The notes beneath the pieces were generated by a model, which was not told the DNA's origin, did no database searches, and saw nothing but the letters and a program-made list of their open reading frames with translations. The position numbers were made by a program, and so were the translations under genes. From Acidobacteriota bacterium (GTDB taxonomy: Bacteria; Acidobacteriota; Vicinamibacteria; Vicinamibacterales; CAVVIG01), in assembly GCA_003222555.1 (NCBI GenBank), contig QHWL01000099.1, positions 1 to 8,845 on the forward strand: DNA of 8,845 bases, given 5' to 3'. This document shows positions 1-6,893 of this stretch, piece after piece (the first letter of the stretch is position 1; the number at the start of each line of letters is the position of its first letter).

Positions 1-1
1 A

Positions 2-1378
2 AGGGCGCTCAATTGGAATCGCCCCTTCGCCGATCGCCCCGGCGACGCGCAATTGGTCGGCGTGAGCGGAATCTCAGGGATGGGAGGCGAAGAGCTCGGC
101 ACCCTGCTGCGGCCGATTGCCACGCCGCTGGTCATGTCGGGCTTCGAGCCCGACGTCGCCGATACGCTTGCGGGGGCTTTCCGCGATCAGGGATTCATCC
201 CGACGGGCGGGAGCACGGCCGGCTTGCACGCCGGCGAGATGCCGTACGAGGGCCCGCTCAAGCCGGGCGATGCCATCGGCGTGATGTTCGTCAACGGCGA
301 TCTCCAATTCGGCGGTACGGGGACGGTCACCCACATCGACGGCGACCGCGTCTACGCGTTCGGCCACCAAATGTACAACCTGGGGCCGACCGAGTTTCCG
401 ATGACGCGGGCCTACGTCTACACGGTGCTGCCCAGCCTCTTCTCGTCGATGAAGCTGTCGACGACGGGCGACGTCATCGGCACATTTCTTCAGGATCGCG
501 CGACCGCGATTGCCGGCCGCCTCGGACCGGGGCCGCACATGGTGCCGATCACGGTGACGCTCGAATCGGACCGCGGCCCGGCTCGCACGTTCCACTTCGG
601 CGTGGTCAACGACCAGATGTTCACGCCGCTGATGACCTACGCGAGCCTTCTCACCACCCTTGGCTCGTACGAACGGCAGTTTGGCGCCGCCACGTTCAAC
701 GTGCGCGGCACGGCGAAGCTGAAGCAGCGCGAGGCGGTCGCTTTCGACAACGTCTTCTCCGGCGAATCGCCCTCGGTCGGCGCCGCCGCTTATGTCGTCG
801 CGCCGATCACGGCGCTGATGGGCAACGACTACGAGAAGGTCGAGGTCGACGCTCTCGACGTCACCATCAAGTCGTCGGAGCAGCCGCGAACCGCGATACT
901 CGAGCGAGTGTGGCTCGACGATCCGCGCCCGCGCGCGGGCCACGCCGTGCCTCTCAAGGTCCTCCTCCGCACGTATCGCGGCGACGAACTGGTTCGCACG
1001 TTGCCAATCGAGATTCCGGCCAACGCCAGCGGTCCGTTGTCGCTGATGGTGTCGGACGGCTCGCGGCTGGCGCAATTCGAGCAGCGCGAGGCCCGCCCGC
1101 AGCAGCCGCGCAGCGTGCCGCAGATGATTCGCGCGCTGAACAAGGCGCGGCGCAACGACACGCTGTACGTGAAGCTCCTCGGAACGGAGCCAGGCGCGGT
1201 GGTCAACGGCGAGCTGTTGTCGTCGCTGCCGCCGTCGGTTCTCGGCGTCCTCGAAGCCGATCGCAACGGCGGCAGCTTCAACCCGCTGCGCAGTGCGACG
1301 CTCGGCGAGTGGGAGCTTCGGACCGAGCACGCAGTGAACGGCTCGCGGACGCTGACGTTCACCGTCTCACAAAACTGA
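2..1378 (+). CDS. SpoIVB/S55-type peptidase-like protein, C-terminal part (5' end outside window)
   Basis: The reading frame is open from base 2 and runs 458 codons to a TGA, so the true start lies upstream. The TTG at 53 is not a credible start because the frame already reads as protein before it. The visible N-terminal part resembles the S55 (SpoIVB) peptidase family as found in Acidobacteria: LRPIATPLVMSGF, then GTGTVTHIDGDRVYAFGH around 317-367, then a conserved stretch through LPSLFSSMKLS and FLQDRATAIAGRLG. The His of AFGH (365-367) matches the catalytic His of SpoIVB. The nucleophile Ser (GMSGSP in SpoIVB) is not visible and may lie in the missing part, so activity cannot be judged. 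The C-terminal ~190 residues look beta-rich and Ig-like without a recognisable motif. The protein is probably exported. It is followed on the same strand by the propeller gene, 86 bases away. The family call is from memory of motifs and moderately sure. Confidence 0.75.
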   Translation, partial: RALNWNRPFADRPGDAQLVGVSGISGMGGEELGTLLRPIATPLVMSGFEPDVADTLAGAFRDQGFIPTGGSTAGLHAGEMPYEGPLKPGDAIGVMFVNGDLQFGGTGTVTHIDGDRVYAFGHQMYNLGPTEFPMTRAYVYTVLPSLFSSMKLSTTGDVIGTFLQDRATAIAGRLGPGPHMVPITVTLESDRGPARTFHFGVVNDQMFTPLMTYASLLTTLGSYERQFGAATFNVRGTAKLKQREAVAFDNVFSGESPSVGAAAYVVAPITALMGNDYEKVEVDALDVTIKSSEQPRTAILERVWLDDPRPRAGHAVPLKVLLRTYRGDELVRTLPIEIPANASGPLSLMVSDGSRLAQFEQREARPQQPRSVPQMIRALNKARRNDTLYVKLLGTEPGAVVNGELLSSLPPSVLGVLEADRNGGSFNPLRSATLGEWELRTEHAVNGSRTLTFTVSQN

Positions 1379-1406
1379 ATCTGGTAAATTTAGTAATCTG
1401 GTGAAT

Positions 1407-1432
1407 GGGTAATTGCACTTACTCGATTACCC
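1407..1432. repeat. Intergenic inverted repeat (hairpin) between the S55-like and propeller genes
   Basis: The arms GGGTAATTG (1407-1415) and CGATTACCC (1424-1432) pair over 9 positions, one of them a G-U wobble in RNA, around an 8-base loop. The hairpin sits in a markedly AT-richer 86-base gap (1379-1464) that also holds degenerate GGTAA/GTAAT/GGTGAAT units. No T-run follows directly, so it is not a classical terminator. It could be an RNA stability element or part of a dispersed intergenic repeat. It overlaps the most upstream possible start of the next gene (1405), which argues against that start. Confidence 0.5.
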
Positions 1433-1464
1433 GATTGTTCCAACTCGGCTCGAGCTTTTTCTTT

Positions 1465-3762
1465 ATGCCTGCTTCACGGGTCCGCTCCCCTCGACACCCC
1501 CGGAACCTGCCCGCTCTCCGCGAGGGCGCTGTGGCGGCGGCGATCCTCGCGCTGACGCTGGCGCCGATCGACGCGTCCTCGCCAAAAACGTTTCAGGCGG
1601 CGACCCAGGCCGATTTCCTGAAAGGCGATGTCGAGAACCTTTCGATCGACAGTCACGGCCAGCTCGTGCTCGGGCCGGCCATCGAGCTGGTGTACGAAAC
1701 ATCGGCGCCCTCGCTGTGGGCGGTCGCGGCCGGATCCGATGGGTCGCTGTTTATCGGCTCGGGCAACGAAGGCAAGGTGTACCAGGTCGATCCGCAGGGA
1801 AAAGGGTCGCTGTTGTTCGACAGCAACGAGCTCCAGGTGCACGCGCTCGCGCCGGCGCCTGACGGCGGGCTCTACGTCGCAACGTCGCCGGAGGGCAGAA
1901 TCTACAAGGTCGATCGGGGCGGAACGGCGACCACGTTCTTCGACCCCGACGAGAAATACATCTGGGCTCTCGCGGTCGACTCGAACGGCAACGTCTACGC
2001 CGGCACCGGCGAGAAGGGCATCGTCTACAAGATCACGCCCGACGGCAAAGGCGGGCCGTTCTACAGGACGAAGGCGACCCACGTGACGGCGCTCACGTTC
2101 GACAAGACCGGCAACCTCCTCGTCGGCACGGAATCGCCGGGAAAAGTTCTGCGCGTCGACCCCGAGGGCAGGGCGTTCGTCCTGCTCGACTCGGCATTTC
2201 AGGAGATTCGCGCGCTGCATTTCGACGCTAAAGGCATGCTGTACGTCGCCGCGCTGAGCGGGCGCACCTCGGCCGGCTCGGCGCCCCCTGCGTCCGACGA
2301 CCGCGGCGGCGAACGCACTTCAGGCGACTCGGGCCGCATTTCCGTGCCTTCGGTATCCGCCGAGATCACCTCGGTGTCGGTCGTCGAAGTATCAGCCGGC
2401 AGCGCCGAGACGGCGTCGACGCCACCAGATCGCCGGGCGCTGAAGGGCGCGGTCTATCGAATCGCGCCCGACGGGCTTTGGGACGAGCTGTGGACGTCGC
2501 GCGAGGACTCACCCTACGACATCACATTCGATCAGAACGGATCGCTCATCGTCGGCACCGGCAGCAAGGGAAAGATGTATCGCCTCGAAGGCGATCCGCC
2601 GCGGCCGACGCTGCTGACGCGCGCAAGCGCACAGCAGGTGACTGCATTCTACAAGGACGGGCGAGGCCGGCTCTACTACGCGACGGCAAACCCCGGCAAG
2701 CTGTTTCGGTTGTCGAGCGAGCGTTCCACGCGTGGCACGTACGATTCGGAGCCACGCGACGCACAGATGGTGGCGACCTGGGGCACGCTGAGCTGGCACG
2801 GCACCGCGCCGGCTGGCAGTCAGACTGCGCTCTTTACGCGGTCGGGGAACACCGAGACGCCCGACGACACGTGGAGCCCGTGGTCCGCGGCGTACGCCGC
2901 GCCGGAAGGATCGCCGATCACCAGCCCGAAGGCACGGTACCTGCAGTGGCGCGCCGTCCTCACCGGCAAAGGCGAAGGCCCCGTACTCACATCGGTCACG
3001 GCAGTCTACCTCCAGCGTAATCTGCGGCCGCAGGTTCGATCGATTACGATTCATCCGCCCGGTATCGTCTTCCAGAAGCCGTTCACCAGCGGCGAGCCGG
3101 AGCTCGCCGGCTTCCAGGATCAGACGACGCCCGATCGGAAGCTCACCTCCGCAGCGATGAACCCGCAGCAGGGGTCGTCCCAATCGCCGTCGCTCGGCCG
3201 CCGCACGTACCAGAAGGGGCTGGAGACGATGGTCTGGAGGGCGGAGGACGAAAACGGCGACGATCTTGTCTACGACGTGCTGTATCGGCGCGAAGGCGAG
3301 ACGAGCTGGAGAGTCTTGCGCCGTGGCGTCGACGATCCGATTCTGGTGTGGGATACGACGACCGTGCCGAACGGCACCTATTTCGTGAAGATTGTCGCCT
3401 CCGATGCGCCATCCAATTCCAGCGAGACGGCGCTCAAGGGCGAGCTCGAAAGCTCGGCATTTGAAGTCGACAACACGCCGCCGAACATCGTCGTCGAGAG
3501 CGTCCGCTCCGACGGCGCCCGGACCATCATCGCCTTCGAGGTGAAGGACGACTTCTCTCCCGTTCAACGCGTGGAATTTTCACAGGACGGCGGCCAGCGG
3601 TGGCTCGGCGTGTTTCCAAAGGACGGCATCGCGGACTCGAAAGACGAACACTACGAGCTGGTCATCGACGGCGAGCTCGGCGAACGCGGGCTCACGTTGC
3701 GCGCCAACGACTCGATGAACAACCTCGCGACGGCGCATGTCGACGCTCCGAGGAAACGATAA
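1465..3762 (+). CDS. Secreted seven-bladed beta-propeller protein with Ig/fibronectin-like C-terminus
   Basis: The predicted product is 765 residues. I chose ATG 1465 over in-frame ATG 1405 because it gives a clean signal peptide (Arg-rich n-region, hydrophobic AVAAAILALTLAPI around 23-36, cleavage near ASS) and because the longer form would start inside the hairpin. No lipobox is seen. From about residue 85 a repeat of the form (W/H/T/R)AL-x-D-x-G-x-L-Y-V-x-T-x-x-G-K-VY-x-V-D-x-x-G recurs with starts at 85, 126, 167, 208 and 249, an exact 41-residue period, then at 351 and 393. That makes seven NHL/SMP-30-like blades. Blade five is split by a 61-residue Ser/Thr/Ala-rich insert (267-327). After residue ~435 come beta-sandwich-like segments, including a fibronectin-III-like part (about 588-670, ending in a PNGTYFVKIVASD motif) and a final Ig-like domain after DNTPPNIVV. 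Propellers like this usually bind ligands or proteins; the substrate is unknown. It may be co-transcribed with the S55-like gene, but no strong ribosome site is visible. Confidence 0.8.
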   Translation: MPASRVRSPRHPRNLPALREGAVAAAILALTLAPIDASSPKTFQAATQADFLKGDVENLSIDSHGQLVLGPAIELVYETSAPSLWAVAAGSDGSLFIGSGNEGKVYQVDPQGKGSLLFDSNELQVHALAPAPDGGLYVATSPEGRIYKVDRGGTATTFFDPDEKYIWALAVDSNGNVYAGTGEKGIVYKITPDGKGGPFYRTKATHVTALTFDKTGNLLVGTESPGKVLRVDPEGRAFVLLDSAFQEIRALHFDAKGMLYVAALSGRTSAGSAPPASDDRGGERTSGDSGRISVPSVSAEITSVSVVEVSAGSAETASTPPDRRALKGAVYRIAPDGLWDELWTSREDSPYDITFDQNGSLIVGTGSKGKMYRLEGDPPRPTLLTRASAQQVTAFYKDGRGRLYYATANPGKLFRLSSERSTRGTYDSEPRDAQMVATWGTLSWHGTAPAGSQTALFTRSGNTETPDDTWSPWSAAYAAPEGSPITSPKARYLQWRAVLTGKGEGPVLTSVTAVYLQRNLRPQVRSITIHPPGIVFQKPFTSGEPELAGFQDQTTPDRKLTSAAMNPQQGSSQSPSLGRRTYQKGLETMVWRAEDENGDDLVYDVLYRREGETSWRVLRRGVDDPILVWDTTTVPNGTYFVKIVASDAPSNSSETALKGELESSAFEVDNTPPNIVVESVRSDGARTIIAFEVKDDFSPVQRVEFSQDGGQRWLGVFPKDGIADSKDEHYELVIDGELGERGLTLRANDSMNNLATAHVDAPRKR
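2263..2445 (+). other. Low-complexity insert splitting propeller blade five
   Basis: This segment encodes 61 residues (about 267-327) rich in Ser, Ala, Thr and Pro plus acidic residues. It lies between the YVAALSG strand and the GAVYRIAPDG strand of the same blade. The blade-five to blade-six distance is 102 residues, which equals the 41-residue period plus 61, so the insert can be delimited closely. It is in frame and has no stop. It probably forms a flexible loop projecting from one face of the propeller. Confidence 0.6.
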
Positions 3763-3856
3763 AGGGCAGGTGGGGCCGGTGGGGCTGGTAGCTCGAAGAA
3801 TCAGGCAACCCGCCTTACCTGTCTGACCTGACCTACCTGACCTAGAGTCTGCAGTT
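3763..3856. repeat. Convergent intergenic gap made of short degenerate repeats
   Basis: The gap separates two genes that end facing each other. It starts with a tandem pair GGTGGGGCC (3769-3777) and GGTGGGGCT (3778-3786). It ends with a run of ACC-centred units, TTACCTG, TGACC, TGACC, TACC, TGACC (about 3815-3842). A short AGGC/GCCT stem (3803-3806 with 3812-3815) is too weak and lacks a T-run, so I do not call a terminator. No gene or coding signal was seen here. Confidence 0.45.
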
Positions 3857-4693
3857 TCAGGCCATCACGAGGTGGGAATAACTGGTCGTCAGAGACGCAA
3901 CGCGTTTCTTCGCCAGAGGCACGGCCGGCACATTCTTGGTCGGGCGAACGGTCGTGCGCGCGACGAGCCAGACCATGTTGACGGCCACCGGCAGCCCGGC
4001 CATTCGCGCCGGCTCGAACCGCGCGCGCGACACCGCATCCAGCAGTCCTTCCACCAGCCTGGCTTGGTCAGCCAGTTGCGGCCCGCCGTTAGAGTGCAAC
4101 AGCTCCAGGTTCGCGATGCGGCCTTCACGCGTCACGACCGCGGCCAGCGTGAAGACGGCGTCCACTTCGGCGCTCGTGTCGTTCTCGCCGGCCGAAAACG
4201 CCGAGTCGAGCGCGCGCGGGAGCAGGACGCGTGCATCGATCGGCACCGGGTTCTGATTCGATCCCGGTGTCGCGAGGAAAGTGACAATCGCGGCGAGCGA
4301 GTCGGGCCGTTCGATGGTAGCGAACCGCATCATGCTCGACATGATGACGACGCACACCATCGTCGCGACCGCAGCACCCAGGCCCGCGTAACCCAGCCGC
4401 ATGTCCTCGAACATCACCTCCAGGCGCGCCAACCACGAGGTGTCCCGCTCGGCCTTCAGCCGATTGACGACGCTCGCGCTGAAGGAGGCCGCGTCTTCGC
4501 CTGAAAGCGTCCGTCGCCCTTGAGTTGCGGCGAGCATCGCCGCGCGGACCAGCTGCAGGTCGGCGAGTGCCGCCGCGCATTCGCCGCACCATTCGACGTG
4601 CGCCCAGACGGCAATCTGCTGGCTCACCGGCAGCTCAGCATCGTGAAACGCCTGCAGGCTCCGGCGCGCCGCCGCACACGTGAGTGTCTTCAT
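3857..4693 (-). CDS. Transmembrane zinc-finger anti-sigma factor with TonB-like C-terminal domain
   Basis: The predicted product is 278 residues and should hold the neighbouring ECF sigma factor inactive at the inner membrane until a signal arrives. The N-terminal cytoplasmic part has the zf-HC2/ZAS signature H32-x3-C36-x2-C39 (in HVEWCGEC), with C6 as the likely fourth zinc ligand. One hydrophobic helix spans about 102-122. The part beyond it (about 150-250) resembles the TonB C-terminal fold: FTLAAVVTREGRIANLELL, then LLDAVSRARFEPARMAGLPV and a beta strand. ATG 4693 is chosen because it forms an ATGA overlap with the stop of the sigma gene, indicating translational coupling. The GTG at 4711 would only add six residues inside the sigma gene. 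The sigma/anti-sigma role is secure from motif and context. The TonB-like assignment is by pattern only, and the domain lacks the usual TonB proline-rich spacer. Confidence 0.85.
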   Translation of the reverse strand: MKTLTCAAARRSLQAFHDAELPVSQQIAVWAHVEWCGECAAALADLQLVRAAMLAATQGRRTLSGEDAASFSASVVNRLKAERDTSWLARLEVMFEDMRLGYAGLGAAVATMVCVVIMSSMMRFATIERPDSLAAIVTFLATPGSNQNPVPIDARVLLPRALDSAFSAGENDTSAEVDAVFTLAAVVTREGRIANLELLHSNGGPQLADQARLVEGLLDAVSRARFEPARMAGLPVAVNMVWLVARTTVRPTKNVPAVPLAKKRVASLTTSYSHLVMA

Positions 4694-5295
4694 GCGGTCC
4701 GCTCCTCGCACAACTCGAGCCGAAGCGCCTGACGGGCGCGAGTCAGCCGGGACTTGACCGTGCCGACCGCCACGCCGAGCGAATACCCAATTTCCTCGTA
4801 GCTCAAGCCGTCGATCTCCCGCAGGACGATCACCGTCCGCTGGTCGAACGGCAGCTTATCGAGCGCGTCGTGTACCCGTACGGCCAGCTCTTTCTGGGCA
4901 AGCACGCGGTCGGGCGCCGGCTCGCCGGTCGACATCAGATCGCCGTGTGCTGCCACGTGCTGCTCGAGCGACACCTGATCGGCCCGGCGCCGCCGACGCC
5001 AGAAGCGATGGCGGTTGCGCGCCTGGTTCACGGCGATGCGGTAGATCCACGTGCGCAGGCTCGACTGGCCACGGAACCGATGGATGGTCCGGAACACCCG
5101 GAGGAACACCTCCTGCGAAAGGTCGAGCGCCTCGTCGCGATCGCCCAGCAGGTTCATCGCCAGCTGGACGACCATCCGCTGCTGTTCGGCAACCAGTTCC
5201 GCGCAGGCTGCCTCGTCCCCTGACGCGCAGCGCTGCACAAGGGCCGCTTCGCGACCTCCGATTTCGGACCAGCTGGCAACGCGTGCTTGCTTCAC
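4690..5295 (-). CDS. ECF-type RNA polymerase sigma factor (RpoE-like)
   Basis: The predicted product is 201 residues, a normal ECF length. Region 2 covers about 19-104, with DRDEALDLSQEVFLRVFR (helix 2.1-2.2) and SLRTWIYRIAVNQARNRHR (2.3-2.4, promoter -10 melting and recognition). It is followed by a basic RRRRR stretch. Region 4 covers about 140-195, with LPFDQRTVIVLREIDGLSYEEIGYSLGV and the helix-turn-helix end GTVKSRLTRARQAL that reads the -35 element. I chose the GTG start at 5295 because a GGGGAA ribosome-site-like sequence (5302-5307, minus strand) lies 6 bases upstream and because a strong ECF promoter lies at 5348-5376. A longer form from TTG 5424 would begin upstream of that promoter. 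It overlaps the anti-sigma gene by 4 bases. It has no extra C-terminal domain. Confidence 0.93.
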   Translation of the reverse strand: MKQARVASWSEIGGREAALVQRCASGDEAACAELVAEQQRMVVQLAMNLLGDRDEALDLSQEVFLRVFRTIHRFRGQSSLRTWIYRIAVNQARNRHRFWRRRRRADQVSLEQHVAAHGDLMSTGEPAPDRVLAQKELAVRVHDALDKLPFDQRTVIVLREIDGLSYEEIGYSLGVAVGTVKSRLTRARQALRLELCEERTA

Positions 5296-5301
5296 TGAGA
5301 G

Positions 5302-5307
5302 TTCCCC
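5302..5307 (-). promoter_or_regulatory. Ribosome binding site supporting the sigma factor GTG start
   Basis: GGGGAA on the minus strand sits 6 bases before GTG 5295. It is a partial match to the Shine-Dalgarno core but correctly spaced, and it helps decide this start over the upstream TTG. Confidence 0.4.
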
Positions 5308-5347
5308 AAAGGCTGACACCGGCGGGCAACTTCTCACTATAACTAAT

Positions 5348-5376
5348 TTAGACCCCTGCCCCGGGCGAAAAGTTCC
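5348..5376 (-). promoter_or_regulatory. Putative ECF (sigma-E type) promoter for the sigma/anti-sigma operon
   Basis: On the minus strand GGAACTT (5376-5370) is followed by 17 bases and then TCTAA (5352-5348). This matches the GGAACTT -35 and TCTGA/TCTAA-like -10 of RpoE/AlgU-type promoters. Transcription would begin near 5340, leaving a 5' leader of about 45 bases before GTG 5295. Position and direction suggest that the sigma factor drives its own operon, the usual arrangement for this family. The autoregulation itself is inferred. Confidence 0.6.
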
Positions 5377-5487
5377 GTCGGCAGAGACGTTTGCGGCCCG
5401 TTCGTGATTTTGACGGCCAACCAAGCCCTGAGGGTGCCAGAAGGGGCTGGATCGCTAGGCGAGCGCAGGAGTTAGGATAGAACGGCT

Positions 5488-6867
5488 GTGAAACGTTCGA
5501 TTGCGGTAATGGTCGTGCTCGCGGTGGCCGGCGTCGCAGGAGCGGTCACCTACCAGGCCGCCGCGAGGGATCGGGACTATCGCGCGCTGCTCGCGCGCGG
5601 CGATTCGGCGCTCCGCGACGAGCAGACGTTTGGGGCGATTGAAGCCTTCAGCGGCGCAATCGCACTGCGCCCCGACTCGATGCTGGCGCATTTGAGGCGC
5701 GGCGAAACCTACCAGCGGCGGGGCGATCTCGCAGCCGCCGCCCGCGATTTCCGCATGGCCGCCGCGCTCGACCCGACGGCCACGCGGCCGCTCGACGAAC
5801 TGGGCGACGTGATGTATCAGCTGCAGCGCTTTCAACGCGCGGGCGAGACCTATGAAAGCTGCCTGAAGCTCGACGATCGCTCGGCGGTCGTGAGCTTCAA
5901 GCTGGCGCTCGCCCGCTACCGGTACGGCGACATCGACGCGGCACTGGCGGCGTTGACGCAAGCCATCCGGCTCAACGACCGCGCCGCCGACACCTACTAT
6001 CTGCTGGGGTTGTGCCTGCGCGGGAAACGCCGGTACCTGGACGCGGAGCAGGCGCTTGAAAGAGCGATTGCCCTGTCGCCAGGACTCATTGCCGCCCGCG
6101 ACGAGCTCGCAGATTTGTACGGCAGTCTTGGCCGGCGTGCTGACGAGCTCGAGCAGCTGCAGGTACTTGCTGGCCTCGATCGCGAGCACGTCGAGCGGCA
6201 GGTGGCGGTCGGCTTGGCGCATGCGCGCGCCGGACACGCCGATCTGGCCGTGCTCACCCTTGGCAACGCGCTCGAGCGGACGCCTGATCAACCGTCGATT
6301 TATGCGGCGCTAGGCCGCGTGTGGCTGGACATCGCGCAGACGCGCAGCGACCGAGTGGCGCTCGGTAAGGCCCTCGAAGCGCTCGAACACGTCGCGTCGA
6401 GCCCCGCCTCGACGAGCGAAATCCTGACGCTGTACGGGCGAGCGCTCCTGCAGGATGGTCAGAGTGAGGCCGCGGAGCGCACGCTCGAAGAGGCGACCCG
6501 ACGCTACCCTATAGACCCGTCGGCGTATCTGTATTATTCCACGGCCGCCGAGCAGCGGAACCATCTCGTCGAAGCGCGGCAGGCGTTGGGCGATTACGGC
6601 GCGTTGGTGGCCGGCGATGTGGACTTGGTGGCGCGGGCGATGCGCATCGCCTCGTTGTCGTTGCGGCTGAAGGACGTCGCGGTGGGGGTCGAATGGTTGA
6701 AGCGCGCGGCCGCGGCGAGCCCGAACGACGTTCGCGTCCTCGCGGCGCTGGCCGACGCGCAGATGAGAGCGGGCGATCGCGATGCGGCAAGAGCCACCAT
6801 CGCTCGCGGCCTCGAAGGCGATCCTGCCAATGCCGCTCTCCTGGCCCTTGCCCGTCGCCTGCGATAA
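5488..6867 (+). CDS. Exported or membrane-anchored TPR repeat protein
   Basis: The predicted product is 459 residues with a GTG start; AGGAG (5467-5471) and AGGA (5474-5477) lie upstream. The N-terminus (KR, then hydrophobic residues 5-20) is a signal peptide or membrane anchor, placing the rest outside the cytoplasm. From residue ~31 to the end the protein consists of about 12 tetratricopeptide repeats of roughly 34 residues. Typical TPR positions (G-x-x-Y/L, A-x-x-x-F/L, A-I-x-L-x-P) are clear in the first six, for example at 31-64, 65-98, 133-166 and 167-200, and looser after residue 230. TPR arrays act as protein-binding scaffolds. No enzymatic domain is present and the partner cannot be told from sequence. 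It is divergent from the sigma factor (193 bases between starts) and its stop is 26 bases from the convergent permease gene. Confidence 0.85.
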   Translation: MKRSIAVMVVLAVAGVAGAVTYQAAARDRDYRALLARGDSALRDEQTFGAIEAFSGAIALRPDSMLAHLRRGETYQRRGDLAAAARDFRMAAALDPTATRPLDELGDVMYQLQRFQRAGETYESCLKLDDRSAVVSFKLALARYRYGDIDAALAALTQAIRLNDRAADTYYLLGLCLRGKRRYLDAEQALERAIALSPGLIAARDELADLYGSLGRRADELEQLQVLAGLDREHVERQVAVGLAHARAGHADLAVLTLGNALERTPDQPSIYAALGRVWLDIAQTRSDRVALGKALEALEHVASSPASTSEILTLYGRALLQDGQSEAAERTLEEATRRYPIDPSAYLYYSTAAEQRNHLVEARQALGDYGALVAGDVDLVARAMRIASLSLRLKDVAVGVEWLKRAAAASPNDVRVLAALADAQMRAGDRDAARATIARGLEGDPANAALLALARRLR

Positions 6868-6893
6868 CTCCCCGCCCTGTTCGCGACGAGTTG

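Noticed and set aside
927..940. Perfect 14-bp palindrome GCCCGCGCGCGGGC
   Set aside because: It lies within coding sequence of very high GC content and encodes ordinary residues (PRAG region), so chance is sufficient.
13..1404. Long alternate-frame ORF over the S55-like gene, and similar long antisense ORFs across the window
   Set aside because: They are Arg/Ala-rich shadows expected in GC-rich DNA. The frame with recognisable family motifs is the other one.
1405..1464. ATG 1405 as start of the propeller gene
   Set aside because: It lies at the edge of the intergenic hairpin, and its 20 extra residues would bury the signal peptide that follows from ATG 1465.
4694..4711. GTG 4711 as start of the anti-sigma gene
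   Set aside because: ATG 4693 gives a classical ATGA overlap with the sigma stop and begins at the conserved MKTLTC-type N-terminus.
5410..5415. TTGACG as a -35 box for the TPR gene
   Set aside because: No acceptable -10 hexamer lies 16-18 bases downstream.
5296..5424. N-terminal extension of the sigma factor from TTG 5424
   Set aside because: It contains the putative promoter, lacks ECF homology, and would make the protein unusually long. GTG 5295 has a spaced ribosome site.
6868..6893. Terminator between the TPR gene and the DppC-like gene
   Set aside because: The 26-base gap holds no stem with a T-run on either strand.
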